This document shows positions 44,042-52,032 of a DNA stretch of 64,000 nucleotides, piece by piece (position 1 is the stretch's first letter; every line of letters begins with the position of its first letter). Below the pieces are notes generated by a model. It saw nothing but the letters and a program-made list of their open reading frames with translations, was not told the origin of the DNA and made no database searches. The stretch comes from Haladaptatus halobius. GTDB lineage: Archaea > Halobacteriota > Halobacteria > Halobacteriales > Haladaptataceae. The translations under genes and the position numbers were made by a program. Where the stretch lies: NCBI RefSeq assembly GCF_020618475.1, contig NZ_CP085336.1, forward strand, positions 1 through 64,000, in the 5' to 3' direction.

Positions 44042-44862
44042 ACCTAGGCCTTTCAAATTTCGCTATTAGTATCTGTTGATTTACCCTAGACGCACAGCAT
44101 TCGTCCCTCCCGAAAAACCATGCATACAAAAGAACCGACGTGAAGTTCTCTCTGCAAGTATATACCAGCCAATGAATCACACGTGAAAAGGTTATCAATA
44201 TATCACAAAATCAAACGCCAGAATATGAGCCACTGAAAACAATAATCGGTGCTGTGGGTCTTTCTTCCATGGTTCTATGAAGGACGGTGGTTCGTAATTA
44301 GATATGTGACGACGGTGTTAGGACAATTCGAAACGTGAGTAGTTTTGGGCTTTGGGTTGTCTCACGTTCGTCGGGGCGAATCTCTTGACAAGGTATCCCG
44401 ACATCGGAGATCATGTTAGTTGATGGCAAGGTTGTTTGGAAAGCGGCAAGGGTAGTGAGCGCCGACTTTCGGCAGATGAACCCGCATCTCAAACGTGGGA
44501 TTGGTTCCGGTGAGAACGCATCTGCCATGTGAAAGCACGCCTCCCACGTTGTCGGGTGGAGATTGATGAGTTCCGCTGTGAGCGAGCCAAAGTCTCTTCC
44601 TCACCCGACAAAGTATGTTAATCCCTCACATTCTTAGTTACTTTGGCCACATAACGGCAGTGCAAATACAACCTTTTCCTCGTTGTTCCACTCGAAATAC
44701 GTCGCACGCACGTCTGACTGCATTGCTTGTGATTCCAGCGCGATCGGTGGGTAAGGTAGCAGAAATCGCAGGCAATCCACAACAAAGAGAGGGACATTAT
44801 GAACCGGTCCCGTTTGAGCCGAATTCTTAACTCGGTGGAAATCGAAATGCCTCCTAATCATA
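44042..44862. other. Degenerate region with coding remnants
   Basis: 821 bp with no intact gene. One frame from 44413 reads as coding (LVDGKVVWKAARVVSADFRQ and on), reaches a TGA at 44530-44532 and continues in frame with KHASHVVGWRLMSSAVSEP. The preceding GANLLTRYPDIGD is in a shifted frame. I do not recognise the parent gene, and an insertion-sequence remnant is possible. Confidence 0.35.
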
Positions 44863-45090
44863 ATGTCTCCTCGAGATTCTGAAACTACGCCATTATCGCC
44901 GATGGCAGAAGAGGCACTCACACATCTTCGTGGCCGCTTTGAGCCAGATGAGCCATTTACCTACGAGCAAGCGAAACAAGTATTGCGAACGCATGATGTT
45001 GAGCAACTGCTCGCCGACGATCTCCTTGAAACATTATTGCTCCGAGGCTATCTCTACAAAGTCGATGGTAACTTGCGCATCACGGACTAG
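44863..45090 (+). CDS. Small winged-helix-like protein, paralogue 3
   Basis: 75 residues starting MSPRDSETTPLSPMAEEAL. It carries the family pattern EPFTYEQAKQVLRTHD, then LLETLLLRGYLYKVDGNLRITD. It is closest in layout to paralogue 4, which has LTPLAQEALDAL and GELTYEHA. An ArdC-like fragment follows about 220 bp downstream, whereas paralogue 1 follows an ArdC-like fragment, so the two gene types travel together. Confidence 0.6.
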   Translation: MSPRDSETTPLSPMAEEALTHLRGRFEPDEPFTYEQAKQVLRTHDVEQLLADDLLETLLLRGYLYKVDGNLRITD

Positions 45091-45312
45091 GGAGTTGACG
45101 CACTCCCTGACGATCCGATTTGAAATTGATAAATTATATGAAGTTACGATAGTTTTTCGACTCTGAAAGAGTGCGGGCTATACCGATGAGAAATAGTCCA
45201 ATACGAAACATGGCGGCAAGTGACTCCTTAGCGGAGTCATCAAAACGACTTCGATGATTGACGTGACCAGATGCACTGTACGATCGACCAATGAATTGAG
45301 GATTTCACTGCC

Positions 45313-45585
45313 TTGACTAATGAGGCAAGAGCGGGTCAACAATTCCAGGGCTGGTTGAATGTTCAGTCTAAACTTTATGACTACTCCTGTCAGAACACAC
45401 TCTTGACCACCCACCACTGTCCGAACGCGACGAAAGTCGCTGAATACAATACATGGCAAACCGAGTTCGACAGACACGTCCAAAAAGCCGAACACGGGAT
45501 CTGGATCAGGGGTCCCGATCACTGCGACGCAATGTTCTGGAAGAGTATACGCGGAAGTCCATACTTCGATCAACAAGTCAATTGA
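45313..45585 (+). pseudogene. N-terminal ArdC-like (antirestriction, ssDNA-binding) fragment
   Basis: The frame reads AGQQFQGWLNVQSKLYDYS then NTLLTTHHCPNATKVAEYNTW and GIWI, matching the start of ArdC-type proteins of haloarchaeal plasmids. There is no ATG (the open frame begins at TTG and coding similarity extends a little upstream). After GIWI the expected API-x-x-x-xC segment continues only in another frame, so it is frameshifted and truncated. The matching C-terminal peptidase domain is found at 36672, in the wrong order for a simple insertion. Confidence 0.65.
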
Positions 45586-45675
45586 CCATACTAGATCTCA
45601 TGTTCTTCTTGTGCTGTCGGGGAGTTTTGGGCGTGATCGGCTATTACTCAATTAGATAGAGAATAATTGGAAACT

Positions 45676-46059
45676 ATGCCGAGTAACATACTGGCCACTG
45701 AAACAACGAGCTGGTTTGAAAATAAGGAAAATTCCTCAGGGCCACGAGTTCCAGCCCAACATGCGTTGACGGCAACCTACTCGATTGAGCCAAATCAGTC
45801 TTTGACCGTCTGTCTCATCGAGGCACTCGTCGACACGTTGCAACCACCAAACGGACAGACCTCGCTCAGCCTGTATACATATGTGAACCCAGACGCCCTC
45901 GAAAAGCTTCTTGAAGCAAGTAAGACGAAAGAAAGCGGCGTCGAAGTGCGATTTACGATCGATGACTATCTCGTTACTGTCCGCAGTAACAATACGATCC
46001 TCATCTACGAACCGCTCAACGCACACCGTAGTACTGGTGGAAAATCCTCGTTCGCATAG
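45676..46059 (+). CDS. HalOD1-domain protein, copy B
   Basis: 127 residues starting MPSNILATETTSWFEN. The HalOD1 output-domain pattern is visible: SIEPNQSLTVCLIEALVDTL, SLSLYTYVNPDALEKLLEAS, VEVRFTIDDYLVTVRSNNTILIY. HalOD1 domains usually end signalling proteins, but here the domain stands alone. The promoter shares ATTACTCAA (45643-45651) with copy A. It is convergent with the winged-helix paralogue 4 gene, 65 bp apart. Confidence 0.7.
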   Translation: MPSNILATETTSWFENKENSSGPRVPAQHALTATYSIEPNQSLTVCLIEALVDTLQPPNGQTSLSLYTYVNPDALEKLLEASKTKESGVEVRFTIDDYLVTVRSNNTILIYEPLNAHRSTGGKSSFA

Positions 46060-46124
46060 CCGGTCAGAAGTACGATTGTGGAGGTTTATAGCCACATTTG
46101 GGCGTCGTGATGAGATCGTCCATG

Positions 46125-46361
46125 CTAAGCAGATTCGTAATCTGTGAGCCGAAGTTTCCCTTCAACCTCATAGAGATGGCCACGCATATAGAGCTGTTCG
46201 ATGATATCTTCGGCAGCAGGTTGCTCAAGGTCCTCGTGGTCCTTGAGAATCGCGTACGCGTGCTCGTAGGTGAGCTCTCCCTCACTCGGAAGAGCGTTCA
46301 CGAGTGCATCGAGCGCTTCTTGCGCAAGTGGTGTGAGTGGTGGTCGCCGATTCGAAATCAT
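46125..46361 (-). CDS. Small winged-helix-like protein, paralogue 4
   Basis: 78 residues starting MISNRRPPLTPLAQEALDAL. It then has GELTYEHAYAILKD, a linker, and EDIIEQLYMRGHLYEVEGKLRLTD. It is the intact counterpart of the broken copy at 43518. TTTACAT on the minus strand about 30 nt upstream (near 46390) supports this ATG rather than the longer open frame. The conserved hairpin locus lies about 95 nt further upstream. Confidence 0.65.
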   Translation of the reverse strand: MISNRRPPLTPLAQEALDALVNALPSEGELTYEHAYAILKDHEDLEQPAAEDIIEQLYMRGHLYEVEGKLRLTDYESA

Positions 46362-46439
46362 CGATATAATTAGAGACGAGCACTGATGATGTAAATCCTC
46401 GGGACAAAACACACGTTCGTCTCTGTGTTGGTGGTGATG

Positions 46440-46546
46440 TTGCAAGGGGAGCACACGGCGTGGGAGGATGGGCAGGGGCACAGGGTCCACGCCGTCTATT
46501 GGGTTACGATGACTGCATTCGCTTCTTAGAAGACGATGGATAAAAG
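46440..46546 (-). ncRNA. Candidate small RNA locus, copy B (promoter plus conserved hairpin)
   Basis: The minus-strand TATA CTTTTATCC (46538-46546) is followed about 45 nt later by a 9-bp stem, ACGGCGTGG (pairing arm at 46487-46495) with CCACGCCGT (46455-46463), loop 23 nt. Stem, spacing and an upstream block (GAAGTGAAACTG on the plus strand) match copy A at 43.6-43.74 kb although the loop differs in length and sequence. Confidence 0.35.
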
Positions 46547-46741
46547 AGGTCAGCCAACCGGAGTGGAAGTGAAACTGGATGCAGACGGGCACACGTAAGT
46601 GGATTCACGTCTCGACCTTTCCACTGACAATATGAACGACCAGCGGAAACTTCTCTGAGGGCACGGCTGGCGAAGCAATCATTCTTTGGTTAACATTATA
46701 TACTAATGCAGCAGTGGCGAACGAGATCAAACGCTCTGGCG

Positions 46742-47149
46742 ATGGATTTGCCCTCTAATGTGACAAAACCCGCACGAGCAGCAAGGCTTGTCGAAGAAAC
46801 CAACGACGATACCGCTTACCGTGTGAACATCCGTGTGTTCGCATTCGATAATCTCCTCCTCGTTATCGACATTGATCGTATTACCGACCCAAATCTTGTC
46901 GATCTAGTGACAGCAGTTACTCTGGATACTGTCTCAATTCATCGGGTAGCAGACGCCTCACTACAAATTGCGGGTAATGGCTATCAGGTACAGCTTCCAA
47001 GAGTAGAAGCTGCTGGCTTTCAAGTCGGTGATCGAGCTCCGTGTACACCAGCGCCAAATATGCTCGTAATTGCATCAGAGAGATCCGCACAGGTAGGGAG
47101 GATCTGGGGACAATCAGGCGAGAACAGGTGTGAGAGTTTCAAGCTGTAG
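46742..47149 (+). CDS. Conserved haloarchaeal hypothetical protein
   Basis: 135 residues starting MDLPSNVTKPARAARLVEET. It shows a beta-rich pattern, VNIRVFAFDNLLLVIDIDRI, then IAGNGYQVQLPRVEAAGFQVGDRAP and APNMLVIASE, that I recall from haloarchaeal plasmids and chromosomes without an assigned function. No catalytic motif or membrane segment. The start at 46742 is preferred to an upstream ATG at 46706 because the family begins with MDLP. Confidence 0.6.
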   Translation: MDLPSNVTKPARAARLVEETNDDTAYRVNIRVFAFDNLLLVIDIDRITDPNLVDLVTAVTLDTVSIHRVADASLQIAGNGYQVQLPRVEAAGFQVGDRAPCTPAPNMLVIASERSAQVGRIWGQSGENRCESFKL

Positions 47150-47234
47150 TTAGTATAATATTCTAACCAACACGTTCGCTGGTGGGTGTGGCCGATGCAA
47201 GTGACTCTGATGCTCAATGGGCAGACTACCTCCC

Positions 47235-47252
47235 CACACCGGTTTTCAAATG
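47235..47252 (+). repeat. ORB-like repeat a
   Basis: CACACCGGTTTTCAAATG, one mismatch from repeats b and c (GTTTTCAAGTGT core). Confidence 0.5.
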
Positions 47253-47607
47253 AAACCGTTCTACGGAAAGATACGGAATCGACTGGATGGAGACCGGTAA
47301 ATCATCGTGAAAGAGGATTCACGCAATTATCCTGCAGAAGTTTCCTCGCGAATGACGTCATGGAACTTCCGATCGATTCAAAATGACTGGCAAAACATGG
47401 ATCAAGCAGCGAGACCACACTTTGCAGTTGTGAGTGTGACGGTGGTACTATCAGATGATTCGAAGAAGATGGAGCTCAGCGATACACGCCATGCGAAGAT
47501 TGGCAATCGATGTTAAAGTGGTATACTAACAGCTGTTTTCCGTATCAGCTAGTTGGTTTCTCCATGACTGAAGGCACTAATTAGTAATCAAGAATGGGAA
47601 GAATCGA

Positions 47608-47626
47608 CACACCGGTTTTCAAGTGT
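47608..47626 (+). repeat. ORB-like repeat b
   Basis: CACACCGGTTTTCAAGTGT, identical to repeat c over 19 bases and 69 bp from it. Confidence 0.6.
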
Positions 47627-47676
47627 ATCACCACGCTAAATTCTGAACCCGCAGAAAATTCGTGTATGAAAACGCC

Positions 47677-47696
47677 CACACCGGTTTTCAAGTGTT
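47677..47696 (+). repeat. ORB-like repeat c
   Basis: CACACCGGTTTTCAAGTGTT, ending 19 bp before the stop codon of orc1/cdc6. Confidence 0.6.
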
Positions 47697-47715
47697 CGCT
47701 GTAACTTGCCGGCCA

Positions 47716-49062
47716 CTAGATTGACGAGATATTGACCTTTGGCCATGTGGTTTCCATTCGCTTGAACGCCTCTCGGACTTTCTTAGCGCCGACTTCATCG
47801 CTGAATTCGAACTCGTAATACTGCCCGCCTTTGCGGCCCGTATTATTTTCTATTTGGTTCAAAAATCCAAGCATGACTAATTTAGTCAGATGGTTGTACA
47901 TTCCTCGCTGACCAAGTGGTTCGCCTTCAAATCGGCTATAGACACGCTTGTAAGCGGCATATATCGTTTTAACACGAGCCGGAGTGGCATTCTGTTCAGA
48001 GAGATTTGCGATTGCCGCGAGGATGTATTGTTTCTGTGCGTCCTGATCGGTGATCGAGTCAACCATATCACCGTACTCAAGATCTTCCATTGCCTGTCGC
48101 ACGTACTCCTCCGTTATCTGCGAGGTACCCTGCCCCTCAGCGATTTCACCTGACCGACGGAGTAACCGTATCGCACGACGAGCACTGCCGGAAGACTCAC
48201 GCATTGCGAAGGCAGCACAAAGCGGAATGACGTCATTTTCCATCACCTTACTCACAAACACGTCCTCATCCGCTGCTTGCTGCTCTTCTGAAGCATATTC
48301 ATTATACTCCGGATCGGCTGGGGAGAAAACTCTCGTATTGTGGAACGCATTTTCAGCTCGCATCCGAAGAATTCGTCGCAGTTGGTTAGCATCATACGCC
48401 GGGAATTTGATTTCGGACTCACAAAGCGTGTCTCGCACTTTCGGCGATAGATTTGATCTGAACGTGTAGTCGTTACTGATTCCAATCAGTCCAATTCGGG
48501 CAGCTTGTACCTTCTCGTTATCACGAGCACGCGGTAGTTCGTAGAGAATGGTATCATCGTCGCCGATACGATCGACTTCGTCGAGAATAACCAGAACTGT
48601 TCCGCCCAGTTTGTCGATTTCATCGTAGAGCATCGAATAGATAGCCTGTGGAGCGTATCCAGTTGCGGCTATCATATGTTCTGGATCGCGAAGTTCATTC
48701 ACGAGTGCAACGGCGACTTGATATGAGGAGGTTCGTTCTCGTTTCGATGTTAGATTCTGGCAGTTGATTCGAACGACTTTGAGATCAGTCTGCTCCTCTT
48801 CGTCTAAATCAGTATTTTTCTCCGTGATATCCTTTCGAAGCTGCTTGATGAGGTACTTTGTAACGGCAGTCTTTCCGACGCCAGTGTCTCCATAGAGAAA
48901 GGCGTTCTGCGGTGGCCGACCCTTGTAGATTGGTTTGAGGACATCCACATATTCGTCCATAACCTCGTCCCGGCACACGATTTGTTCCGGTGTGTGATCC
49001 TCCTCTAAAACTTCGCTGTTCTTGAACAACTCGACGTCGTCAGCAAAGATGGAATCACTCAT
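47716..49062 (-). CDS. Orc1/Cdc6 replication initiator
   Basis: 448 residues of the archaeal AAA+ initiator family, which binds origin recognition boxes and loads the MCM helicase. Walker A GDTGVGKTA is at 58-66, Walker B VLVILDEVDRIG near 155, sensor 1 in IGLIGISND, and the sensor-2 region holds SSGSARRAIRLL. A C-terminal winged helix (about 350-448) would read the ORB. ORB-like repeats lie on both sides of the gene, and the strongest set is immediately upstream. Parsimony makes this the initiator of the replicon. Confidence 0.92.
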   Translation of the reverse strand: MSDSIFADDVELFKNSEVLEEDHTPEQIVCRDEVMDEYVDVLKPIYKGRPPQNAFLYGDTGVGKTAVTKYLIKQLRKDITEKNTDLDEEEQTDLKVVRINCQNLTSKRERTSSYQVAVALVNELRDPEHMIAATGYAPQAIYSMLYDEIDKLGGTVLVILDEVDRIGDDDTILYELPRARDNEKVQAARIGLIGISNDYTFRSNLSPKVRDTLCESEIKFPAYDANQLRRILRMRAENAFHNTRVFSPADPEYNEYASEEQQAADEDVFVSKVMENDVIPLCAAFAMRESSGSARRAIRLLRRSGEIAEGQGTSQITEEYVRQAMEDLEYGDMVDSITDQDAQKQYILAAIANLSEQNATPARVKTIYAAYKRVYSRFEGEPLGQRGMYNHLTKLVMLGFLNQIENNTGRKGGQYYEFEFSDEVGAKKVREAFKRMETTWPKVNISSI

Positions 49063-49161
49063 TGCTCTAGAAGATTATTTGCATTCTAATAAATCTTATT
49101 CACGTGTTTTCCTGTGTTTCATGTGTTCTCCGTTCTTTATAATAAAAGGGGGAACACCCTC

Positions 49162-49182
49162 CCAGCGGTTTTCAAGTGTTCC
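49162..49182 (+). repeat. ORB d (left arm of the origin)
   Basis: The ORB core GCGGTTTTCAAGTGTTCC is preceded by CCCTCCC, so read on the minus strand the element ends in a G-string. It faces elements e and f in inverted orientation. Confidence 0.7.
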
Positions 49183-49359
49183 ACGTGAGCAAAGCAGGAA
49201 AGCTGAGTACCCGAAGCAAATGAAATAACTGACGAACTATTTTCTGAATGACTCACAAACTACTACTAGACTAGTACTAGATTATAGTATATAGTTTATG
49301 GTATAGGAAATAATTTCTGGAAATATTGACGCATAAAATCGACAGCAGGCGCTCGTATT

Positions 49360-49389
49360 AACACTTGAAAACCGCTGTCTGACGGGGGC
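49360..49389 (-). repeat. ORB e
   Basis: The core AACACTTGAAAACCGCTG is followed by TCTGACGGGGG, including a G-string of five. Confidence 0.7.
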
Positions 49390-49456
49390 GTTACGTGAGT
49401 TATTTAAGTAACAAAGGTGGTTGGCGACCAACTCCTTCCCCCTCGAAATCTCTTAA

Positions 49457-49490
49457 GAACACTTGAAAACCGCTGTCTGTGTGTGGGGGG
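49457..49490 (-). repeat. ORB f
   Basis: The core AACACTTGAAAACCGCTG is followed by TCTGTGTGTGGGGGG, with a six-base G-string. Cores of e and f are identical and 98 bp apart. Confidence 0.7.
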
Positions 49491-49547
49491 CAAAGTCTTG
49501 AGAATCGAGGAAATAGAATGCTATCTGTCTACTAGCAAAATGGCGGG

Positions 49548-49961
49548 TTAGTCGAACGTCATCCCATAGCCCCACTCTTCGAGATGTTGCTCGGCTTCAT
49601 CGAGATGCTGGAGTCCGACCTTCACGAGTGCCTCTCGAAGATCGGTCAGGGAAACGTCGTCATCAAATCGGTCTTCGAGTTCCCGAAGCGCGTCACGCTC
49701 AGCACTCTTGGTGTCCTCCTGCAGGAAGAGCGGTACACGGTTGCGACCATCTTGGACACCGTCACGGCGGAATTTGTACGGAATCTGCATCGATTGCTGT
49801 CGTGATGATTGGTTGGAACTACTTGTGTCGCTCGTCTCGGTTCGGTCGTCAGTAGACGTTGAAGTGTCGCTGCTGTCTGGCTGTTCTTCGGACTCTGTTT
49901 CGGTTGGCGTGGAATCCTCTGCGAAGGGATTCTCGCCTGCGCCTTCTTTCATTCCCGTCAT
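49548..49961 (-). CDS. Partition partner protein encoded after parA
   Basis: 137 residues. The N-terminal 55 residues are acidic, Ser/Thr-rich and disordered. The C-terminal 80 form a compact helical domain (YKFRRDGVQDGRNRVPLFLQ, then DDDVSLTDLREALVKVGLQHL). Its start overlaps the parA stop by four bases, so the pair is translationally coupled. A gene in this place usually encodes the centromere-binding or ParB-like partner, but no ParB sequence motif is visible. The ORBs lie immediately downstream. Confidence 0.65.
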   Translation of the reverse strand: MTGMKEGAGENPFAEDSTPTETESEEQPDSSDTSTSTDDRTETSDTSSSNQSSRQQSMQIPYKFRRDGVQDGRNRVPLFLQEDTKSAERDALRELEDRFDDDVSLTDLREALVKVGLQHLDEAEQHLEEWGYGMTFD

Positions 49962-50833
49962 GCGGTCACCACCTCGTGGTCAAGGTCGCCCGATTCGGGC
50001 GGGTTCGGGGCTTCGAGCCCGACTTGGCTCTCAAAATGGCGTGCCACCCGGTCGAATTGCGCCAGTGTTTCGAGTTCGTAGTCGCGACGACGGTCACGGT
50101 GTTCGCGGACGTAGGTGAACGCCGAACATTGCTGCATCCAACACCCTTCCATCAGCGACGCGCGCTCTCCGATGACCTCTGGAACCGGATAGTCGATTTC
50201 ATCGAGGATCAGCCGTTGGTCGCGTGTATCCTTGAAGCCAATCGGGAGTGCTCCAAGAACGCCGACGTCGAGATCCAGCTGGTCCTCTATACCTGCCACG
50301 AGTGATTCGAGTCCCTCGACTGCCGCTCGGCCCTTCGCGGTGGGTTCCACAGGAATAACCAACGACCGTGTCGCATGGATGGCGTTGTAGAGATGAGGTC
50401 CCTCGGTTGCGGGTGGGTCGCAGATGAGAACATCGTACGTGTCCGGGACCCCTGCCTCCCGGAGCACGCGAAGTAATTGCGCGTGCATTCCAAACGCCTC
50501 GCCCATCGCCTCTGCTTGGTCTTTCTCCCGTTGGAGGTACTCAGCGAGGTCAGAGAGCATGTTATGCTCCGGAATAATGTCCACGCCATCGACCGTTCGG
50601 ATAAGGTCGTCGAAGTCGCCTTTCGGACGGCGAATCATATGCCGAACGATATTGTCTACGGGTTCCGTTCGTTGGTCGTCGACATCGAAAAGGCGCGACA
50701 GATCCCCATCTTGGGGGTCGAGCGGAACGACGAGTGGCTTGAGACCGCCGCGAGCGTGCGCTACAGCCAGATTCGCTGCCGTTGTGGTCTTCCCAACCCC
50801 GCCAGCCTCGCTGTACGTTGAGTACGCTAACAT
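49958..50833 (-). CDS. parA: ParA-family partition ATPase
   Basis: 291 residues starting MLAYSTYSEAGGVGKTTTAA. It segregates plasmid copies by ATP-dependent DNA binding. The deviant Walker A EAGGVGKTT lies at 9-17. The signature lysine of KGGxxKTT is replaced by alanine, which I recall is usual in haloarchaeal ParA proteins. DVLICDPPATEG forms Walker B. The GAGGTGA just before the ATG supports the start at 50833 over an ATG 24 nt earlier. Operon with the partner gene downstream. Confidence 0.85.
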   Translation of the reverse strand: MLAYSTYSEAGGVGKTTTAANLAVAHARGGLKPLVVPLDPQDGDLSRLFDVDDQRTEPVDNIVRHMIRRPKGDFDDLIRTVDGVDIIPEHNMLSDLAEYLQREKDQAEAMGEAFGMHAQLLRVLREAGVPDTYDVLICDPPATEGPHLYNAIHATRSLVIPVEPTAKGRAAVEGLESLVAGIEDQLDLDVGVLGALPIGFKDTRDQRLILDEIDYPVPEVIGERASLMEGCWMQQCSAFTYVREHRDRRRDYELETLAQFDRVARHFESQVGLEAPNPPESGDLDHEVVTA

Positions 50834-52032
50834 ATTCACCTCTTGAGAGCCATTCACCTTGAATGTACGTCAGACGTATTCATGATTGGACTTCCCATTT
50901 TAATGTACTGAATACAATCAATTAATGAATCTGGTGAACATCACCAGTGAACACAACCAATGAATGTGTCTAAAGAAGTTAACTAATTGACGAACTCATC
51001 GAATGTATTTTGTGGGTGTATATAGTCGGTGTACTCTATTACAACAGGTACTGAACACTGTGATCGAACACCGCCACTGAATGATTGTCGTGGTAGTTCT
51101 AAACTTCATTAATGAATGTACTAGCTGAACACCATGATGTTCATTCATGAATGCCAACATTGGGTATCATAACGGTCGCTACTGAACGTACACATTGAAT
51201 GATGTTCGGGTAGGGGGTAAGTGACTTCGAACGAATTTCGTGGGTCACGAAACGCGATAACAGCTTTCAAATTAGAAACTAGTTGCTCCCGTATACTCCC
51301 TTGTCGAAGCTGTCACACCTATGGGACTGGGAGACAGCTCTTCAGAGCGCCTTGCTCAAAAGAACTCCCAAGACTTTGTAACAATCTCACCAAGACTCCT
51401 GAGTACGCCGTCACATGATGAGGTGACAAGTCGTAGCAGAACCGTCGTCCTGTCTTTGTTACTGGCACGATTCGATCTCGTCCAGTAGAATAAACTATGG
51501 ATCCCTCCGTGACCTCAAACCAGGGCTAGGAACATGAGTAATAGGTCGCGTATTCTTAGCGTCACCGGCAGGAGTGGCCAAGCTATGGATTCCTCGTTGA
51601 TAGCCCGATACGACGGTTTATGAAACCGCTTGCAGTAGGCTCTCGCTGGCGTCGACTACAAAATCAATATCGCCGACAGCACCGACCCAACCCAACCCAC
51701 TTCCTAGAGATGAATGCGGAAGTACACTACACACCACCACTTCCAGTGTAATCACCCGATAAAAGCGCTCTATCTGCCGGAAACAGCCATCCGATAGTTG
51801 ATAAAGTATATGTCGCGATATGAAATTGAATTCCTCCAAATTTGAGGCTGGTTGAGGAGACGACGATGTCGGGTCGTTGTTCTTGCACGCCTGTGCCAGC
51901 GAGAATGCCACTCACCCATCCAACATCTCTGCTGGCGATGCAAATCGAATAACGACGGCTACTTGAACAGAGAGAACCTCGAAGAGGTGGTTCAATCAGA
52001 GAAGTTATGACCTAACGATCCGGAAGATTATC
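50834..52032. other. Iteron-like region upstream of parA and empty DNA beyond
   Basis: TGAATG occurs at 50860, 50961, 51078, 51113, 51148 and 51196; the steps 51078-51113-51148 are exactly 35 bp. CATTCATGAATG (51142-51153) is a perfect palindrome, and TGAACAC-type variants lie between. This looks like a partition site or ParA-operon operator. From about 51.2 to 52.0 kb I see no convincing gene. Confidence 0.45.

Larger units (their letters stand above)
47150..47715. other. Intergenic region with three ORB-like repeats
   Basis: 566 bp at the 3' side of orc1/cdc6 with no convincing gene. It contains three ORB-like elements, all in the same orientation, listed separately. Confidence 0.45.
49162..49490. 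other. Replication origin: inverted ORBs around an AT-rich unwinding region
   Basis: ORB d and ORBs e and f are inverted around an AT-rich stretch (49250-49330, including tagtatatagtttatggtat) that is a plausible duplex-unwinding element. The right-hand ORBs end in runs of G, the known haloarchaeal G-string. The block sits 100 bp upstream of the orc1/cdc6 start, the standard position of its cognate origin. Confidence 0.75.

Noticed and set aside
22165..51192. Similar short strings TATCATArCGGTCGCTA near 22.17 kb and 51.17 kb, considered as insertion-sequence ends
   Set aside because: Only about 17 bases, no target duplication, no transposase nearby; chance or an unrelated short repeat.
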